This document shows positions 24,553 through 33,326 of a stretch of 39,410 nucleotides of DNA, piece after piece (within the stretch, counting starts at the first letter, position 1; every line of letters begins with the position of its first letter). Origin of the DNA: Lacticaseibacillus baoqingensis (GTDB lineage: Bacteria > Bacillota > Bacilli > Lactobacillales > Lactobacillaceae); the NCBI RefSeq assembly GCF_003946165.1, contig NZ_RHOI01000027.1:1-39410 (forward strand), written 5' to 3'. The notes below the pieces were generated by a model, which worked only from the letters and a program-made list of their open reading frames with translations, did not search any database and was not told the DNA's origin. The position numbers and the translations under genes were made by a program.

Positions 24553-25443
24553 CTATTTAACTGCTTGTGTCGTTGTCACGATACTCGTCGCCACGATCAA
24601 TAACAATGCGCCGATCAGCAGTTGCGGCGTAAGCGGCACCGGGAAAAAGACATACGACAAAGCGATCACGAACAACGGACCGCTTGCACGGACGATATTG
24701 GCCCGCCCAGCCGTGATGTATTTCAAACTGATGAAAAATAGCAACAACGCCAAGAACCCATTAAAAAACGCGCCGCCAAAATTAAACGTCAGCGCCTGCA
24801 AGGTGATCCCCGCAAAGCTCTTGGGAATGATGAACGCCGCGAGCAGCATCAACGCCGCACTCACCCCATGGTTATATAACAAAACGCCGTTGGGGCGTTG
24901 CTTTTTTTGGTCAACCAAGTATTTGGCCAATAAGTTATTCGCGGCAAACATCAAAGGATAAACAAACGCAGCCAAGACCCCCAAGGCGCTGGACAGATCC
25001 AGCTTCAGCTGATAGTTGCCGACTAAAAATGCCCCCGTCAAACAGCAAGCGATCGCTAAGTAATCTAAGTGTCCCAGCTTTTCATGCAAACAAAAATACG
25101 CCAAGATAAACACGTAGATCAAGTAGACTTGCGCGATCAGCGTCACGGTCACCGGACTGATCAGCGACAAGGCCAGATATTGTAAGATCACGCCGATCCC
25201 GTTGGTCAACCCCAGCCACAACACTGCCGGATGCCGGATCACCGACAGCTCATGGTCTTGGATCCCGATCAAGATCAATGTGAACCCCGCCGCAAAAATA
25301 CTCGTCATCAAAGCGCCAAATACCGGGCTGAGCCCACCTAAGGCAAATTTGTTCAACACCTTGGCGATCGCACTAAAGACCAGTGAAACAAAATTTAATT
25401 CGATCCCTAATAATTGCGTTTTAGTCCCTTTTTGTTCCATCAT
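24553..25443 (-). CDS. EamA/DMT-family membrane transporter
   Basis: 296 aa protein with about ten hydrophobic segments in two repeated halves, typical of EamA drug/metabolite transporters. Examples are the N-terminal LNFVSLVFSAIAKVLNKFAL and the end-of-half EKLGHLDYLAIACCLTGAFLV. A GGAGG ribosome binding site precedes tandem ATGs (25443 and 25440); the second has better spacing. Substrate unknown. It is alone, divergent from the hemH operon. Confidence 0.82.
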   Translation of the reverse strand: MMEQKGTKTQLLGIELNFVSLVFSAIAKVLNKFALGGLSPVFGALMTSIFAAGFTLILIGIQDHELSVIRHPAVLWLGLTNGIGVILQYLALSLISPVTVTLIAQVYLIYVFILAYFCLHEKLGHLDYLAIACCLTGAFLVGNYQLKLDLSSALGVLAAFVYPLMFAANNLLAKYLVDQKKQRPNGVLLYNHGVSAALMLLAAFIIPKSFAGITLQALTFNFGGAFFNGFLALLLFFISLKYITAGRANIVRASGPLFVIALSYVFFPVPLTPQLLIGALLLIVATSIVTTTQAVK

Positions 25444-25474
25444 CGCGCCTCCGATCCAATTAGCTCCATGATAA

Positions 25475-25507
25475 CAAAGCCCCCTTCAAGAACAGATAGG
25501 GGCTTTG
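25475..25507. other. Hairpin in the divergent leader between the EamA gene and the hemH operon
   Basis: CAAAGCCCC (25475-25483) and GGGGCTTTG (25499-25507) are exact complements around a 15-base loop. Being between divergent genes it is not an ordinary terminator. It falls in the transporter leader and may act as an attenuator or operator. Confidence 0.45.
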
Positions 25508-25532
25508 CCTAATGTTTGCGGTATCATGATTA

Positions 25533-25551
25533 GCCTACAATAAGAATAGGC
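25533..25551 (+). promoter_or_regulatory. Predicted -10 of the hemH operon inside an inverted repeat
   Basis: TACAAT (25536-25541) lies 40 bases before the first gene. GCCTA and TAGGC flank it as an inverted repeat, which could be a repressor site over the -10. No good -35 is seen. Confidence 0.35.
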
Positions 25552-25580
25552 CATTTTGACTACACAAGGAGGCGTTGGTT

Positions 25581-25862
25581 ATGCCGCAAAATTGGAGTCT
25601 AGAAGAATCGACATATCAGCTGCTCAAAGACATTGAGCGTCATTATTTCACCACAGATCGCCAAGTCAACCACAACTCGATGCTGTATACGACTGTGCAA
25701 ACTGCGCTAGACGGCGAGTTGATCAAAGACGTACAGATCACCCCGATCCCAAGCGTTGGCTTGGCCACTTTAGCCTTGAGCCAAGCAAACTTGACGCCTG
25801 CTGGTACCGAAGCTTTGACGGCTTTGCGCCAACAATTTGAAAAGGATGATGCTGATGTTTGA
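25581..25862 (+). CDS. Unrecognised 93-aa protein, first gene of the hemH operon
   Basis: I do not recognise this family. It is 93 aa, soluble, without cysteine, beginning MPQNWSLEESTYQLLKDIER, with a middle part that looks like short strands (DVQITPIPSVGLATLALSQ) and an acidic end. The ATG at 25581 has AAGGAGG nine bases before it. The stop overlaps the next gene by eight bases, so the two are translationally coupled. Function unknown; context points to haem or isoprenoid metabolism. Confidence 0.72.
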   Translation: MPQNWSLEESTYQLLKDIERHYFTTDRQVNHNSMLYTTVQTALDGELIKDVQITPIPSVGLATLALSQANLTPAGTEALTALRQQFEKDDADV

Positions 25863-26841
25863 TCCTAAGTTGCAACACCAAAGTTATGCGAATGCGCCGG
25901 TGCAAAGTGCCGCATTTTATGCGGATCCGGAAGACATGTTGGCCAATCACAAAAAGCTGCGCGAAACCTTAGAAGCTTTTGTCAAAACCCAGTCTCCAGA
26001 CACTCCCTTTGCCTTGCAGATCTTGGCGACGCATTCGGCGATCACCTTGATGCCGCTAGGGCTGTTTGATCTGGATGAAGTGAAACAATGGGAACACACC
26101 CAACGCGAACAAGCAGAAGTCACGACCAACACGCAAGACGGCTTGCCCTTAGTGTTGCAATTTGAGTCGCATGTCAAAGAAGCAGACAACCGCAAGATCA
26201 TTCTCGACTTAACAGCCAACACCTTGTTTACCGACTTTAACCACGCGTTTAAAGACCGCTTGTGGCCGCGAGTCGTCGAGTTGTTGACCACGAATCAAAA
26301 ACTGCTTTATCAACTGGCCAAGCAGCTCACTAAGCAAAAGGAAACGGCTGCGGCTAAACAGTTGCAAGCGCTGCAAAAGCTTTCTGATGACCAATTAAAA
26401 GCGCAAGTCGGCTTCGCCTTACCGCCAAGTGAACAAGCCCATTATGCGGATTACACCGCCGACCTCGCGCAAGTCAACGCGATCTTACTGGCTAGTGCGG
26501 ACTTTGTTCGGGAACAGCCGCAACAAGGGATCAGTTTTCAAGAAATGATGATGCGCCCAGAATTGCGCAACGTCTTCTTTTGGTGCTTGGACAATACGTT
26601 TTATGAAATCGTTTATTTCTACATCCAAGCCTACGGCGGGCGCAATGCCAAGTTAAGCAAGCACCTGCGCAGCATGCGCAAGCAATTGGCACCGATGATG
26701 CGCACCGATGCTTGGCAAAAAGCCGATGAGGCCTTGAAGGCAAAAAAAACTGTCGTGTTGCCAGAATTTTTCGGTGCGGTTTTCTTTCCCATCGCCGAAC
26801 AGCTGGAAGTCGCGATCAACCAGTTTGCACCGGAGGGTTAA
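25855..26841 (+). CDS. Unrecognised 328-aa helical protein in the hemH operon
   Basis: I do not recognise a family. It is 328 aa, apparently all-helical and cytoplasmic, with a Gln/Lys/Ala-rich centre (for example KQLTKQKETAAAKQLQALQK near residue 160) and an aromatic stretch NVFFWCLDNTFYEIVYFYIQ near residue 233. There is no signal peptide. The start is placed at ATG 25855, nine bases after AAAGG; ATGs at 25846 and 25849 are alternatives. It overlaps the previous gene by eight bases and is five bases from the next. Confidence 0.75.
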   Translation: MFDPKLQHQSYANAPVQSAAFYADPEDMLANHKKLRETLEAFVKTQSPDTPFALQILATHSAITLMPLGLFDLDEVKQWEHTQREQAEVTTNTQDGLPLVLQFESHVKEADNRKIILDLTANTLFTDFNHAFKDRLWPRVVELLTTNQKLLYQLAKQLTKQKETAAAKQLQALQKLSDDQLKAQVGFALPPSEQAHYADYTADLAQVNAILLASADFVREQPQQGISFQEMMMRPELRNVFFWCLDNTFYEIVYFYIQAYGGRNAKLSKHLRSMRKQLAPMMRTDAWQKADEALKAKKTVVLPEFFGAVFFPIAEQLEVAINQFAPEG

Positions 26842-26846
26842 CGTCA

Positions 26847-27770
26847 ATGAATAGTCCATTTGCCCAATACCCTTGGCTCAACTTGAAACTCACTGCGCTT
26901 GCAGATTACCTGAATCAATTGCTGGAACTGCACGCTAGCGACTTACTGCCGACGATTCGCCAACAGCTGATCGCACCGCGGTTTTTGCCAGCGGCATGGT
27001 ATTTTCTTTTTAGTGATTTTGGCTCGGCCGCAGTGGCGGCTGGCGATTTACAAGCAGGGGCGGCGGCTTTGCAGTTATTTGCCATTCGCAACCACTTGAT
27101 GCAGCGCCCAGAATTTGGACCGGACGCCATGCAACACGACTTTTTCGTTGAATATCTCTCTGATTTGATCGATGTGGAATTACGCAAGTGTTCCACCGAT
27201 GATGAGCAGCTGCAAGGCAAGCTGGACGCCATTCAAGACATCACCGCTCACCAACTCGCCGCAGCACAAGCCATTCATCAGCCGACCACCGACATCACCG
27301 AGTACTTGCGCCGCAGTCAGGATCAAGACGCCTTGATGTTTGCCTTTGCCTGTCATTTCGGTGCCCAAGCAACTGGCGCACCTGCTGTACTCATTGATTC
27401 AGCAGAAACGATCGGCCAAACGATCGGCTTGGCGTATCGTCTGCGTGCAGAATGCTTTGACTTAATGGGGATCAACAACGCTGCAGATGCTATGGGCCCA
27501 TTGGCGATGCTGCAAGATGGTCAATTCACCTTGCCGACTGTCTTGACGTTGGCTGCAGTCGGACCGGCCTTTGCCGATCGCATCGCAACGGCTGGCAGCG
27601 GTGATTTAGCCGCTTTAGGTGAAACAGCGATGACGATCATCGAAACCGGTGTCGGGCAAACCTTGAACATGGCCGATGAGTACCGCGACCAGGCATTATT
27701 TGATATCAGCCTACTGCCGCCAACTCCGGCTAAAACGACATTGACGTCTTTGGTCAAGATCTTACTGTAA
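26847..27770 (+). CDS. Degenerate polyprenyl-synthase-like protein lacking catalytic motifs
   Basis: 307 aa protein that aligns along its length with the intact polyprenyl synthase at 29765-30724. Examples are RFLPAAWYFLFSDFG against KMLRAGSLLLFARFG, ITEYLRRSQDQDALMFAFAC against LHRYLRQIGGKTAALFKLAC, and MLQDGQFTLPTVLTL against DLHNGIVNLPHLCAL. Every active-site element is lost: GGK is APR, the first DDxxD is missing, and the second, DDVLD in the paralogue, is ECFDL. It cannot bind Mg-diphosphate in the usual way. A non-catalytic partner subunit, as in heterodimeric long-chain prenyl synthases, is the best guess. GGAGGG precedes the ATG. Confidence 0.7.
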   Translation: MNSPFAQYPWLNLKLTALADYLNQLLELHASDLLPTIRQQLIAPRFLPAAWYFLFSDFGSAAVAAGDLQAGAAALQLFAIRNHLMQRPEFGPDAMQHDFFVEYLSDLIDVELRKCSTDDEQLQGKLDAIQDITAHQLAAAQAIHQPTTDITEYLRRSQDQDALMFAFACHFGAQATGAPAVLIDSAETIGQTIGLAYRLRAECFDLMGINNAADAMGPLAMLQDGQFTLPTVLTLAAVGPAFADRIATAGSGDLAALGETAMTIIETGVGQTLNMADEYRDQALFDISLLPPTPAKTTLTSLVKILL

Positions 27771-27786
27771 AAAAGGAGGGGCTGGC

Positions 27787-28728
27787 ATGCGCGGCGTCTT
27801 ACTCGTTAATCTTGGCACGCCAAAAGCGCCGACCACTCAGGCGGTGCGGCAATTTCTCAACGCATTTTTAAGTGACCGGCGGGTGATCCAAATGCCTCCA
27901 TGGCTTTGGCAGCCGCTTTTAAAGGGCTGTATTTTACCGTTTCGCGGCCCTCATTCAGCTAAAATGTACCAGCAAGTATGGACGAAGCAAGGATCGCCGC
28001 TTTTGACCATCACCCAGGCGCAAACTGCCCAACTCCAAGCGCTGCTGCCAAACATGCGCGTGCGCTATGCCATGAGCTATAGCGCCCCAACGATCACCAC
28101 TGCACTTGACGAAATGGCTTCTGCAGGCGTCAATACGCTCACTGTGATTCCTTTGTATCCGCAGTACTCAACCACAACGACGGCCTCGATCCATGATGCC
28201 GTACATCGCTATTATAGCCGCCAGCATAACAGCCCCACATTGCACTTGTATAGCGCATGGTGGGACACGCCAGCGTATCTGGATGCCTTAAGTGCCAATA
28301 TCACGCACCAGCTGGCTGGCCAAGCATATGATCACGTCTTATTTTCTTATCACGGGATCCCGCAAAGCTATCAGGACCAAGGCGACCCCTATTACGCCCA
28401 ATGCGTCGCCACTACCGCAGCTGTCTGTGCCCGTTTGGCCTTAACGGTACCGCACAGTATCAGCTTCCAATCTAAATTTGGGCCTGCCAAATGGCTCACC
28501 CCTGCCACCAAAGACAACCTTAGGGCTTTAGCCGCTGCTGGCAAGCGCCGCGTTGCGATAGTCACCCCAAGTTTTGTCGCAGATTGCTTAGAGACCCTGT
28601 ATGAGATCGGGATCGAAAATACCGCCGCTTTTAAAGCCGCTGGCGGCGAGACCTTATTGCGCTTGCGCCCACTAAATACTGATCCGGCTTTTATCCAGGC
28701 CTTAGCAGCATTGTGTACTGCATATTAA
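27787..28728 (+). CDS. hemH: Ferrochelatase
   Basis: 313 aa enzyme inserting Fe(II) into a porphyrin. It has LLVNLGTPKAPTTQAVRQFL at the N-terminus, FLSDRRVIQ, GSPLLTITQAQ, the catalytic histidine in FSYHGIPQSYQDQGD (near residue 185), the QSKFG motif and the catalytic glutamate region ADCLETLYEI. These follow the protoporphyrin-type proteins such as E. coli HemH more closely than Bacillus CpfC, by memory only. AAGGAGG precedes the ATG. No other haem-synthesis gene is in the window, so it probably works on imported porphyrin or on haem salvage. It ends the four-gene operon. Confidence 0.93.
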   Translation: MRGVLLVNLGTPKAPTTQAVRQFLNAFLSDRRVIQMPPWLWQPLLKGCILPFRGPHSAKMYQQVWTKQGSPLLTITQAQTAQLQALLPNMRVRYAMSYSAPTITTALDEMASAGVNTLTVIPLYPQYSTTTTASIHDAVHRYYSRQHNSPTLHLYSAWWDTPAYLDALSANITHQLAGQAYDHVLFSYHGIPQSYQDQGDPYYAQCVATTAAVCARLALTVPHSISFQSKFGPAKWLTPATKDNLRALAAAGKRRVAIVTPSFVADCLETLYEIGIENTAAFKAAGGETLLRLRPLNTDPAFIQALAALCTAY

Positions 28729-28735
28729 CCAGCTT

Positions 28736-28794
28736 AACCCAAAGGGGGCCTTTGCCTGCGAGATGATCGCAAGACAAAGGCCTCTTTGGGTTTT
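28736..28794 (+). terminator. Terminator of the hemH operon
   Basis: Long stem between AACCCAAAGGGGGCCTTTG (28736-28754) and CAAAGGCCTCTTTGGGTT (28775-28792), with an inner TGCGA/TCGCA pair, followed by TTTT on the plus strand. It starts eight bases after the hemH stop. Confidence 0.85.
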
Positions 28795-28912
28795 GATGAT
28801 TCGTTGTGGCTGGATCCCTATCCTCACCGTGTTGGTCAACGATCGACGGTGACGGATTTGACTTCTGATTCGCCTGTGTAATGAGCTAAAATCGCCAATC
28901 TCTAAGCCTTGG

Positions 28913-29263
28913 TTAGTGTTCTGAGGCGCCACTGGTGGCGTCAGAACGCGGCTTTTCTGAACTGCCTGCCTCAGGGATAAACGTATAGGTGGGTTCATCA
29001 CGGTGCGCATCGTAATCGATTGCCAGATCTAAGCCATCGAAAAACCAGGCATCATTGGCATCGACATAGTAGGTGATCCCGTCCAATGCGGTTTCAACGA
29101 TTGGATCGCTAAGCGAATCATCACGGGCGATCCCGACAGAAAACCCATCGTGCACGTTGGTTTGGCCATAGACCTTACCGAAGAACCTGACGCCGGCTTT
29201 AGCCGGTAATTCGAGTTCGCGCCGGAACCATTCGCCGGCGGCTTTTGTGATCGTGATCGTCAT
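28913..29263 (-). CDS. HesB/YneR-like protein (Fe-S biogenesis family)
   Basis: 116 aa protein resembling the small HesB/IscA-like Firmicute family (YneR): opening ITITKAAGEWFRRELELPAK, then GVRFFGKVYGQ, DGFSVGIARDD and the acidic WFFDGLDLAIDYD. It contains no cysteine, so it lacks the IscA cluster ligands and its role is unclear. The C-terminal 20 residues are a polar extension. AGGGAGGG precedes the ATG. It is the last gene of the prenyl-synthase operon. Confidence 0.75.
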   Translation of the reverse strand: MTITITKAAGEWFRRELELPAKAGVRFFGKVYGQTNVHDGFSVGIARDDSLSDPIVETALDGITYYVDANDAWFFDGLDLAIDYDAHRDEPTYTFIPEAGSSEKPRSDATSGASEH

Positions 29264-29293
29264 CGAATCCCTCCCTTGCCTTGGGGCTGGCGG

Positions 29294-29749
29294 CTACTGT
29301 AGTTGCGTATAAATGTCTTTGACGGTGTGATCCGGATCGATCACGATGAACAGATGACCGCTGATCGGATCGACTTGACTCGTTTGATAAGCATTATCCA
29401 ATCCGCTGGGATCTTTAGCGGTAAAAGGAAAATAGATCTGGTTAGTCCGATCGGCATCAAACACCAAGTCCATCCGTTCGATATCTTGATACTTCGTCGC
29501 CCGGCCAAACATCCCCAACTCCAGCGAACCGGTGTTGATATCGCTGGACTTAACATGATCGGCTTGTGGCAAGACTTCGACGCGGAAACTCTTGCAAGGA
29601 TGGATCTCTTGGATCTGCCCACCATTGATCCGACCATAACTGGTCGTGACCCGACTGATCCAAATATCCGCTAATTCATCATGAGCGACCGTCCATTCGT
29701 CACCATTGCGAAAGTGAAAAACTAATTGTTGAAAAGTATGTTCTGTCAT
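29294..29749 (-). CDS. Unrecognised 151-aa protein in the prenyl-synthase operon
   Basis: I do not recognise a function. It is 151 aa and soluble, apparently mostly beta (FQQLVFHFRNGDEWTVAHDE at the start, HLFIVIDPDHTVKDI at the end), with one cysteine. AAGGAG lies seven bases before the ATG at 29749. It is 15 bases from the prenyl synthase gene and 30 from the HesB-like gene, so all three are cotranscribed. Confidence 0.75.
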   Translation of the reverse strand: MTEHTFQQLVFHFRNGDEWTVAHDELADIWISRVTTSYGRINGGQIQEIHPCKSFRVEVLPQADHVKSSDINTGSLELGMFGRATKYQDIERMDLVFDADRTNQIYFPFTAKDPSGLDNAYQTSQVDPISGHLFIVIDPDHTVKDIYTQLQ

Positions 29750-29764
29750 AATTACGCTCCTTCA

Positions 29765-30724
29765 TTAGTCCTTGCGTCCGGCTTGTCGGCGGGTCAGTGT
29801 TTCTAACGCTAGCCGCGTCGGGGTATCCGGAAGCTGTTGTAAACTGGTCAATGCTTTATCAATGTAACGATTCGCCAACGCTTGCGCCGGCGCTACGCCA
29901 GTTTCTTTGATCACTTGCGCCGCATGCGTGAGATCCCCAGCGGCTAAATACTGCTTCAGTGTCCCGTCATCGACTGCCAAAGCACATAAATGCGGCAGGT
30001 TGACGATCCCATTGTGGAGATCTTCAAACGCTGGTTTGCGCATCTTCTGAGGATTCCCGGCAACGTCTAACACGTCGTCTTGCATCTGGAAGCCCATGCC
30101 TAAGTAGTAGCCGAAACTTGCGGCAGCATGCTGCTGCCGCGGCAGACACTCACCTAATAACGCGCCTTGATAACACGCCAGCTTAAACAGCGCTGCGGTT
30201 TTACCACCGATCTGGCGTAAATAACGATGCAAGGTCATCGCCCCAGGCACTGGGCCATTTTGGTCCAGTTCACCTAAGAAGATCCGCCGCATGGCTTGCG
30301 CGTTAACGCTGACATTGCCAACATCTGGCGCCACTTCAGCCAATAACTCAAAGTAGACGGAAAACAAAAAATCGCCAGCGTATATCGCGGCACGGTTGCC
30401 CACAGCGTCAGCCACAGTGGCTTCACCGCGGCGCGTTGCCGCTTGGTCTAAGACATCATCATGCACTAAAGTCGCCAAATGCAAGGTTTCGATCGCTGCC
30501 GCCGCATGGATCAACTGCCGCTCTTCATGAGCATCCGCTTGGCCAAAACGCGCAAACAGCAGTAGTGATCCGGCGCGCAACATCTTACCGCCAGCATGCA
30601 CCTGCGCTTGAATACGCGCATCAACAGCCGGCACGCGACAATGCGTGCGGTCTGCTAGTAGCGTCTGGACCTGCTGCAGTTGCCGGTAGATCACTGGATA
30701 TGCGTGCCAAAGCGGATGGATCAT
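29765..30724 (-). CDS. Polyprenyl diphosphate synthase (long-chain trans type)
   Basis: 319 aa enzyme condensing isopentenyl diphosphate onto an allylic starter. It has GGKMLR near residue 45, the first Asp-rich motif DDVLDQAATRR (D89, D90, D93), GGKTAALF near residue 173 and the second motif QMQDDVLD (D216, D217, D220). The residue five before the first motif is a small alanine, as in enzymes making long chains (about C30 or more). Such a chain would be the tail of menaquinone or demethylmenaquinone, the quinol NarGHI needs. AGGAGG precedes the ATG. First gene of a three-gene operon convergent with hemH. Confidence 0.9.
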   Translation of the reverse strand: MIHPLWHAYPVIYRQLQQVQTLLADRTHCRVPAVDARIQAQVHAGGKMLRAGSLLLFARFGQADAHEERQLIHAAAAIETLHLATLVHDDVLDQAATRRGEATVADAVGNRAAIYAGDFLFSVYFELLAEVAPDVGNVSVNAQAMRRIFLGELDQNGPVPGAMTLHRYLRQIGGKTAALFKLACYQGALLGECLPRQQHAAASFGYYLGMGFQMQDDVLDVAGNPQKMRKPAFEDLHNGIVNLPHLCALAVDDGTLKQYLAAGDLTHAAQVIKETGVAPAQALANRYIDKALTSLQQLPDTPTRLALETLTRRQAGRKD

Positions 30725-30934
30725 GAGCTGCCTCCTATGCGGTCAAGCTTGGAATCGTGATTACTTACAAAGATACCACGCTGACGGGTCGATGCACATC
30801 AGTATGCATAAATGAAACCGGTTGCGTACCCATTTATATTTTAGCACAACCGGAATAATCCGGCCATCTGTTATAACGGTCGCAACCCCATCGTGCCCGA
30901 TGCAGCGCGGTTGAGTCGGGGCCGATTGCCTAGT

Positions 30935-30967
30935 TCTGTCTTATTATTTGGTAATATCTGTCTTATT
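30935..30967. repeat. Two 11-base direct repeats spaced 22 bases apart
   Basis: TCTGTCTTATT occurs at 30935-30945 and again at 30957-30967, exactly two helical turns apart in an A/T-rich stretch. This resembles tandem sites for a dimeric regulator. The controlled gene is unclear: the nearest downstream start is the prenyl synthase, about 210 bases away. Confidence 0.45.
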
Positions 30968-30986
30968 TAGCGAATGTCTCTGGAGA

Positions 30987-31035
30987 CAAAAAAACCGGTG
31001 GGCCGCCCCGCTGAAAACGGGTGCTGGCCCACCGG
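30987..31035 (-). terminator. Terminator of the glutamine-type ABC operon
   Basis: CCGGTGGGCC (30995-31004) and GGCCCACCGG (31026-31035) are exact complements with an inner CCCG/CGGG pair. On the minus strand the stem runs into seven T residues. It begins 13 bases after the ATPase stop. Confidence 0.9.
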
Positions 31036-31048
31036 CAAAGGTGCGCGA

Positions 31049-31786
31049 TTACGCTTCTAAGACTTGCTTCAAAAACGTTTGTAAACGCGGATGCTGTGGG
31101 TGATCAAAGATCTGCGTCGGCGTCCCTTGCTCCAAGATCTTCCCATCGCCAAAGAACACCACGCGATCGGCAACTTCCTTAGCAAAGCCCATTTCGTGGG
31201 TCACGATCACCATGGTCATCCCTTGTTGAGCCAAACGCCGCATGACGCCTAGCACATCGCCGACCATTTCTGGATCTAGCGCACTAGTGGGTTCATCAAA
31301 CAACATGATATCTGGATGCATCGCCAGCGCCCGCGCAATCGCGACACGCTGTTTTTGGCCCCCAGATAAGGAAGCCGGCATCGCATTGGCTTTATCCGTC
31401 AACCCGACGACTTCCAAGAAAGTCTTCGCTTCTTTTTCCGCTTCTTCCTTGGACTTCTTGCCTAGTTCGATCGGCGCCAGTGTGACGTTGCCTAACACAG
31501 ACATATTCGGGAACAAGTTGAAGTGCTGAAACACCATCCCGATATTCTCGCGGATCTCGTCGATATTCTTGCCGGCATGCGAAATATCTTTGCCGTCAAC
31601 ATAGATCTCCCCGCTAGTGGTCGTTTCCAACCCATTCATCATGCGTAAAACCGTACTCTTACCAGCACCAGAAGGCCCGATCAAGACCACGACTTCATTA
31701 TCTTGAACTTGTAGATCAACGCCTTTGATGACTTCATTGTCGCCAAAAGCCTTACGGACATCTTTCATTTCAACACGTGTGGTCAT
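31049..31786 (-). CDS. glnQ: Polar amino-acid (glutamine-type) ABC transporter ATP-binding protein
   Basis: 245 aa ATPase of the GlnQ/HisP class. It has Walker A GPSGAGKS near residue 35, [11 protein letters not shown], signature SLSGGQKQR near residue 136, Walker [21 protein letters not shown] and switch histidine VTHEMGFA. The ATG at 31786 overlaps the upstream stop as ATGA and has AAGGTGAG before it; a longer frame starts inside the upstream gene. Confidence 0.9.
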   Translation of the reverse strand: MTTRVEMKDVRKAFGDNEVIKGVDLQVQDNEVVVLIGPSGAGKSTVLRMMNGLETTTSGEIYVDGKDISHAGKNIDEIRENIGMVFQHFNLFPNMSVLGNVTLAPIELGKKSKEEAEKEAKTFLEVVGLTDKANAMPASLSGGQKQRVAIARALAMHPDIMLFDEPTSALDPEMVGDVLGVMRRLAQQGMTMVIVTHEMGFAKEVADRVVFFGDGKILEQGTPTQIFDHPQHPRLQTFLKQVLEA

Positions 31787-33258
31787 TGTGCGCTCACCTT
31801 CTTTTGGACCCAATTAGACAGCCATGTTAACAATGTGATGATGATCAAGTAGATCAACGCCACCATTGCCCAGATCTTGAACCCTTCCATGTTCCGCGCA
31901 ATGATGATCTTCCCAGTTTGCGTTAATTCAAGCAACCCGAGGACACTAAGGATCGACGTATCCTTCAAGGTGATGATGAACTGGTTAACAAAACTTGGGA
32001 TCATGATCTTCACGCCTTGGGGTAAGATGACCCGGCGCATCGCTTTGCCCCATGGCAGTCCCAAAGACCGTGCCGCTTCCATTTGGCCGCCGTCAACTGC
32101 GGAGATCCCGCCTTTGACGAAAGCGGCGGTATAGGCCCCTTCATTCAGGGTCAACGTGATTACCCCAGCAATGAAGGCCGGGACTTTTTGATCGATCAAG
32201 CTTGGTACCCCGGAGTAAATGAATAAGGCCAAAACCATCATTGGTAGACCCCGGAAAATATAAATGAACGTGGTTGATAGTCCTTGTAAGAACTTGTTAG
32301 GGACGACTCCCATCAAACCGATCAAGATCCCAACCACAGTCGCACAAACGATCCCGACCACTGTCAGCCACAAGGTCTCGCCCAACCCAGACATCAACGT
32401 GCCCCAGTTAGACTTTAAAAGCCCAACAAAACTGCGATCCGTTTCTTGCATGGCAGCCGTTTTTTTAGCTTGTGATGCTTCGGAACCATTGCCTAAATAC
32501 TTGCGTACGATCTTATCGTATTGACCATTGGCTTTAAGTTTCTTGATCCCAGCATTGATCTTCGGCGTCAAAGAATTAGCTTCAGACTGCTTGACCGCGA
32601 TCCCGTAATTATTGGCCATCGCCATTTTGAAGTTTTTAGCCAGCTCCAGGTCATTTTTGTAGCTGGTCGCGATCGCATATTGCATCACGGGCTTGTCTTC
32701 AAAACAAGCCTCAGCATTGCCGGTTTTAACGTTGTCGTAAACGTTATTCGAATCATCGAAAGTCACGGTACTAAACCCATACTTGGCCTTTACTGAATTG
32801 GCATAATCGGCACTGGCAGTCCCGGTTTTCACCGCGACTTTTTTGCCGCGCAAATCTTTGAGCGACTGTACCTTTGAGCCTTTGGCCACAGCCATGACGA
32901 CCCCGGATTTGTAATAAGGATCACTCATGGAAAACTTCTCTTGGCGCTCCTTGGTGATACTCATCCCGGCAATCACACCGTCGATCTGACCTGCTTCTAG
33001 CGCCTGTACCGCGGCGTTAAACCCTAAAGGCTTGATATCAACTTTAAAGCCTTCAGTTTTAGCGATCGCATTCATGAGATCGATATCGATCCCGACATAC
33101 TTATTATTCTTATCTGCGAACTCAAATGGTGCAAACGTCACATCAGTCCCGATGGTATAGGTCTTTTCTGCGGCTTGCACTTGCTGTTGCGGCAACATGA
33201 GCCCCATAGCGACCAACAGGCCGGCAAAGACGGTGGACCAGAGCCACTTTCGTTTCAT
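31783..33258 (-). CDS. glnP: Glutamine-type ABC transporter, binding-protein/permease fusion
   Basis: 491 aa fusion typical of Lactobacillales. A signal peptide (cleavage likely at VQAA near residue 30) is followed by a family 3 binding domain ([20 protein letters not shown] to about residue 255, with [18 protein letters not shown]). A HisM/GlnP-type permease follows from about residue 270 to the end, with [19 protein letters not shown] and the coupling loop [21 protein letters not shown] (in part). The start at 33258 was chosen for MKRKW; GTG codons at 33270 and 33267 are alternatives. It imports glutamine, glutamate or a similar amino acid; the exact substrate cannot be read. Confidence 0.9.
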   Translation of the reverse strand: MKRKWLWSTVFAGLLVAMGLMLPQQQVQAAEKTYTIGTDVTFAPFEFADKNNKYVGIDIDLMNAIAKTEGFKVDIKPLGFNAAVQALEAGQIDGVIAGMSITKERQEKFSMSDPYYKSGVVMAVAKGSKVQSLKDLRGKKVAVKTGTASADYANSVKAKYGFSTVTFDDSNNVYDNVKTGNAEACFEDKPVMQYAIATSYKNDLELAKNFKMAMANNYGIAVKQSEANSLTPKINAGIKKLKANGQYDKIVRKYLGNGSEASQAKKTAAMQETDRSFVGLLKSNWGTLMSGLGETLWLTVVGIVCATVVGILIGLMGVVPNKFLQGLSTTFIYIFRGLPMMVLALFIYSGVPSLIDQKVPAFIAGVITLTLNEGAYTAAFVKGGISAVDGGQMEAARSLGLPWGKAMRRVILPQGVKIMIPSFVNQFIITLKDTSILSVLGLLELTQTGKIIIARNMEGFKIWAMVALIYLIIITLLTWLSNWVQKKVSAQ

Positions 33259-33297
33259 AAACGACACCACTTTCCGAAAATTTAAAAACCATGCTAA

Positions 33298-33326
33298 AGT
33301 TTACCGGGTTTTAAGTCTGCTGTCCA
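33298..33326 (-). promoter_or_regulatory. Predicted promoter of the glutamine-type ABC operon
   Basis: On the minus strand TGGACA (-35, 33321-33326) and TAAACT (-10, 33298-33303) are 17 bases apart, about 40 bases upstream of the start codon. Confidence 0.5.

Larger units (their letters stand above)
30725..31048. other. Gene-free stretch of 324 bases with regulatory-looking structure
   Basis: No convincing gene. It holds an extended -10 candidate for the prenyl synthase (TGGTATCTT on the minus strand, -10 at 30770-30775), an inverted repeat CCGGTTG / CAACCGG (30818-30824, 30847-30853), an 11-base direct repeat (30935-30967) and the terminator of the amino-acid transporter operon. Confidence 0.5.

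Noticed and set aside
28795-28912. Inverted repeat TCACCGT / ACGGTGA as a terminator for the HesB-like gene operon
   Set aside because: The loop is long and no T tract follows on the minus strand.
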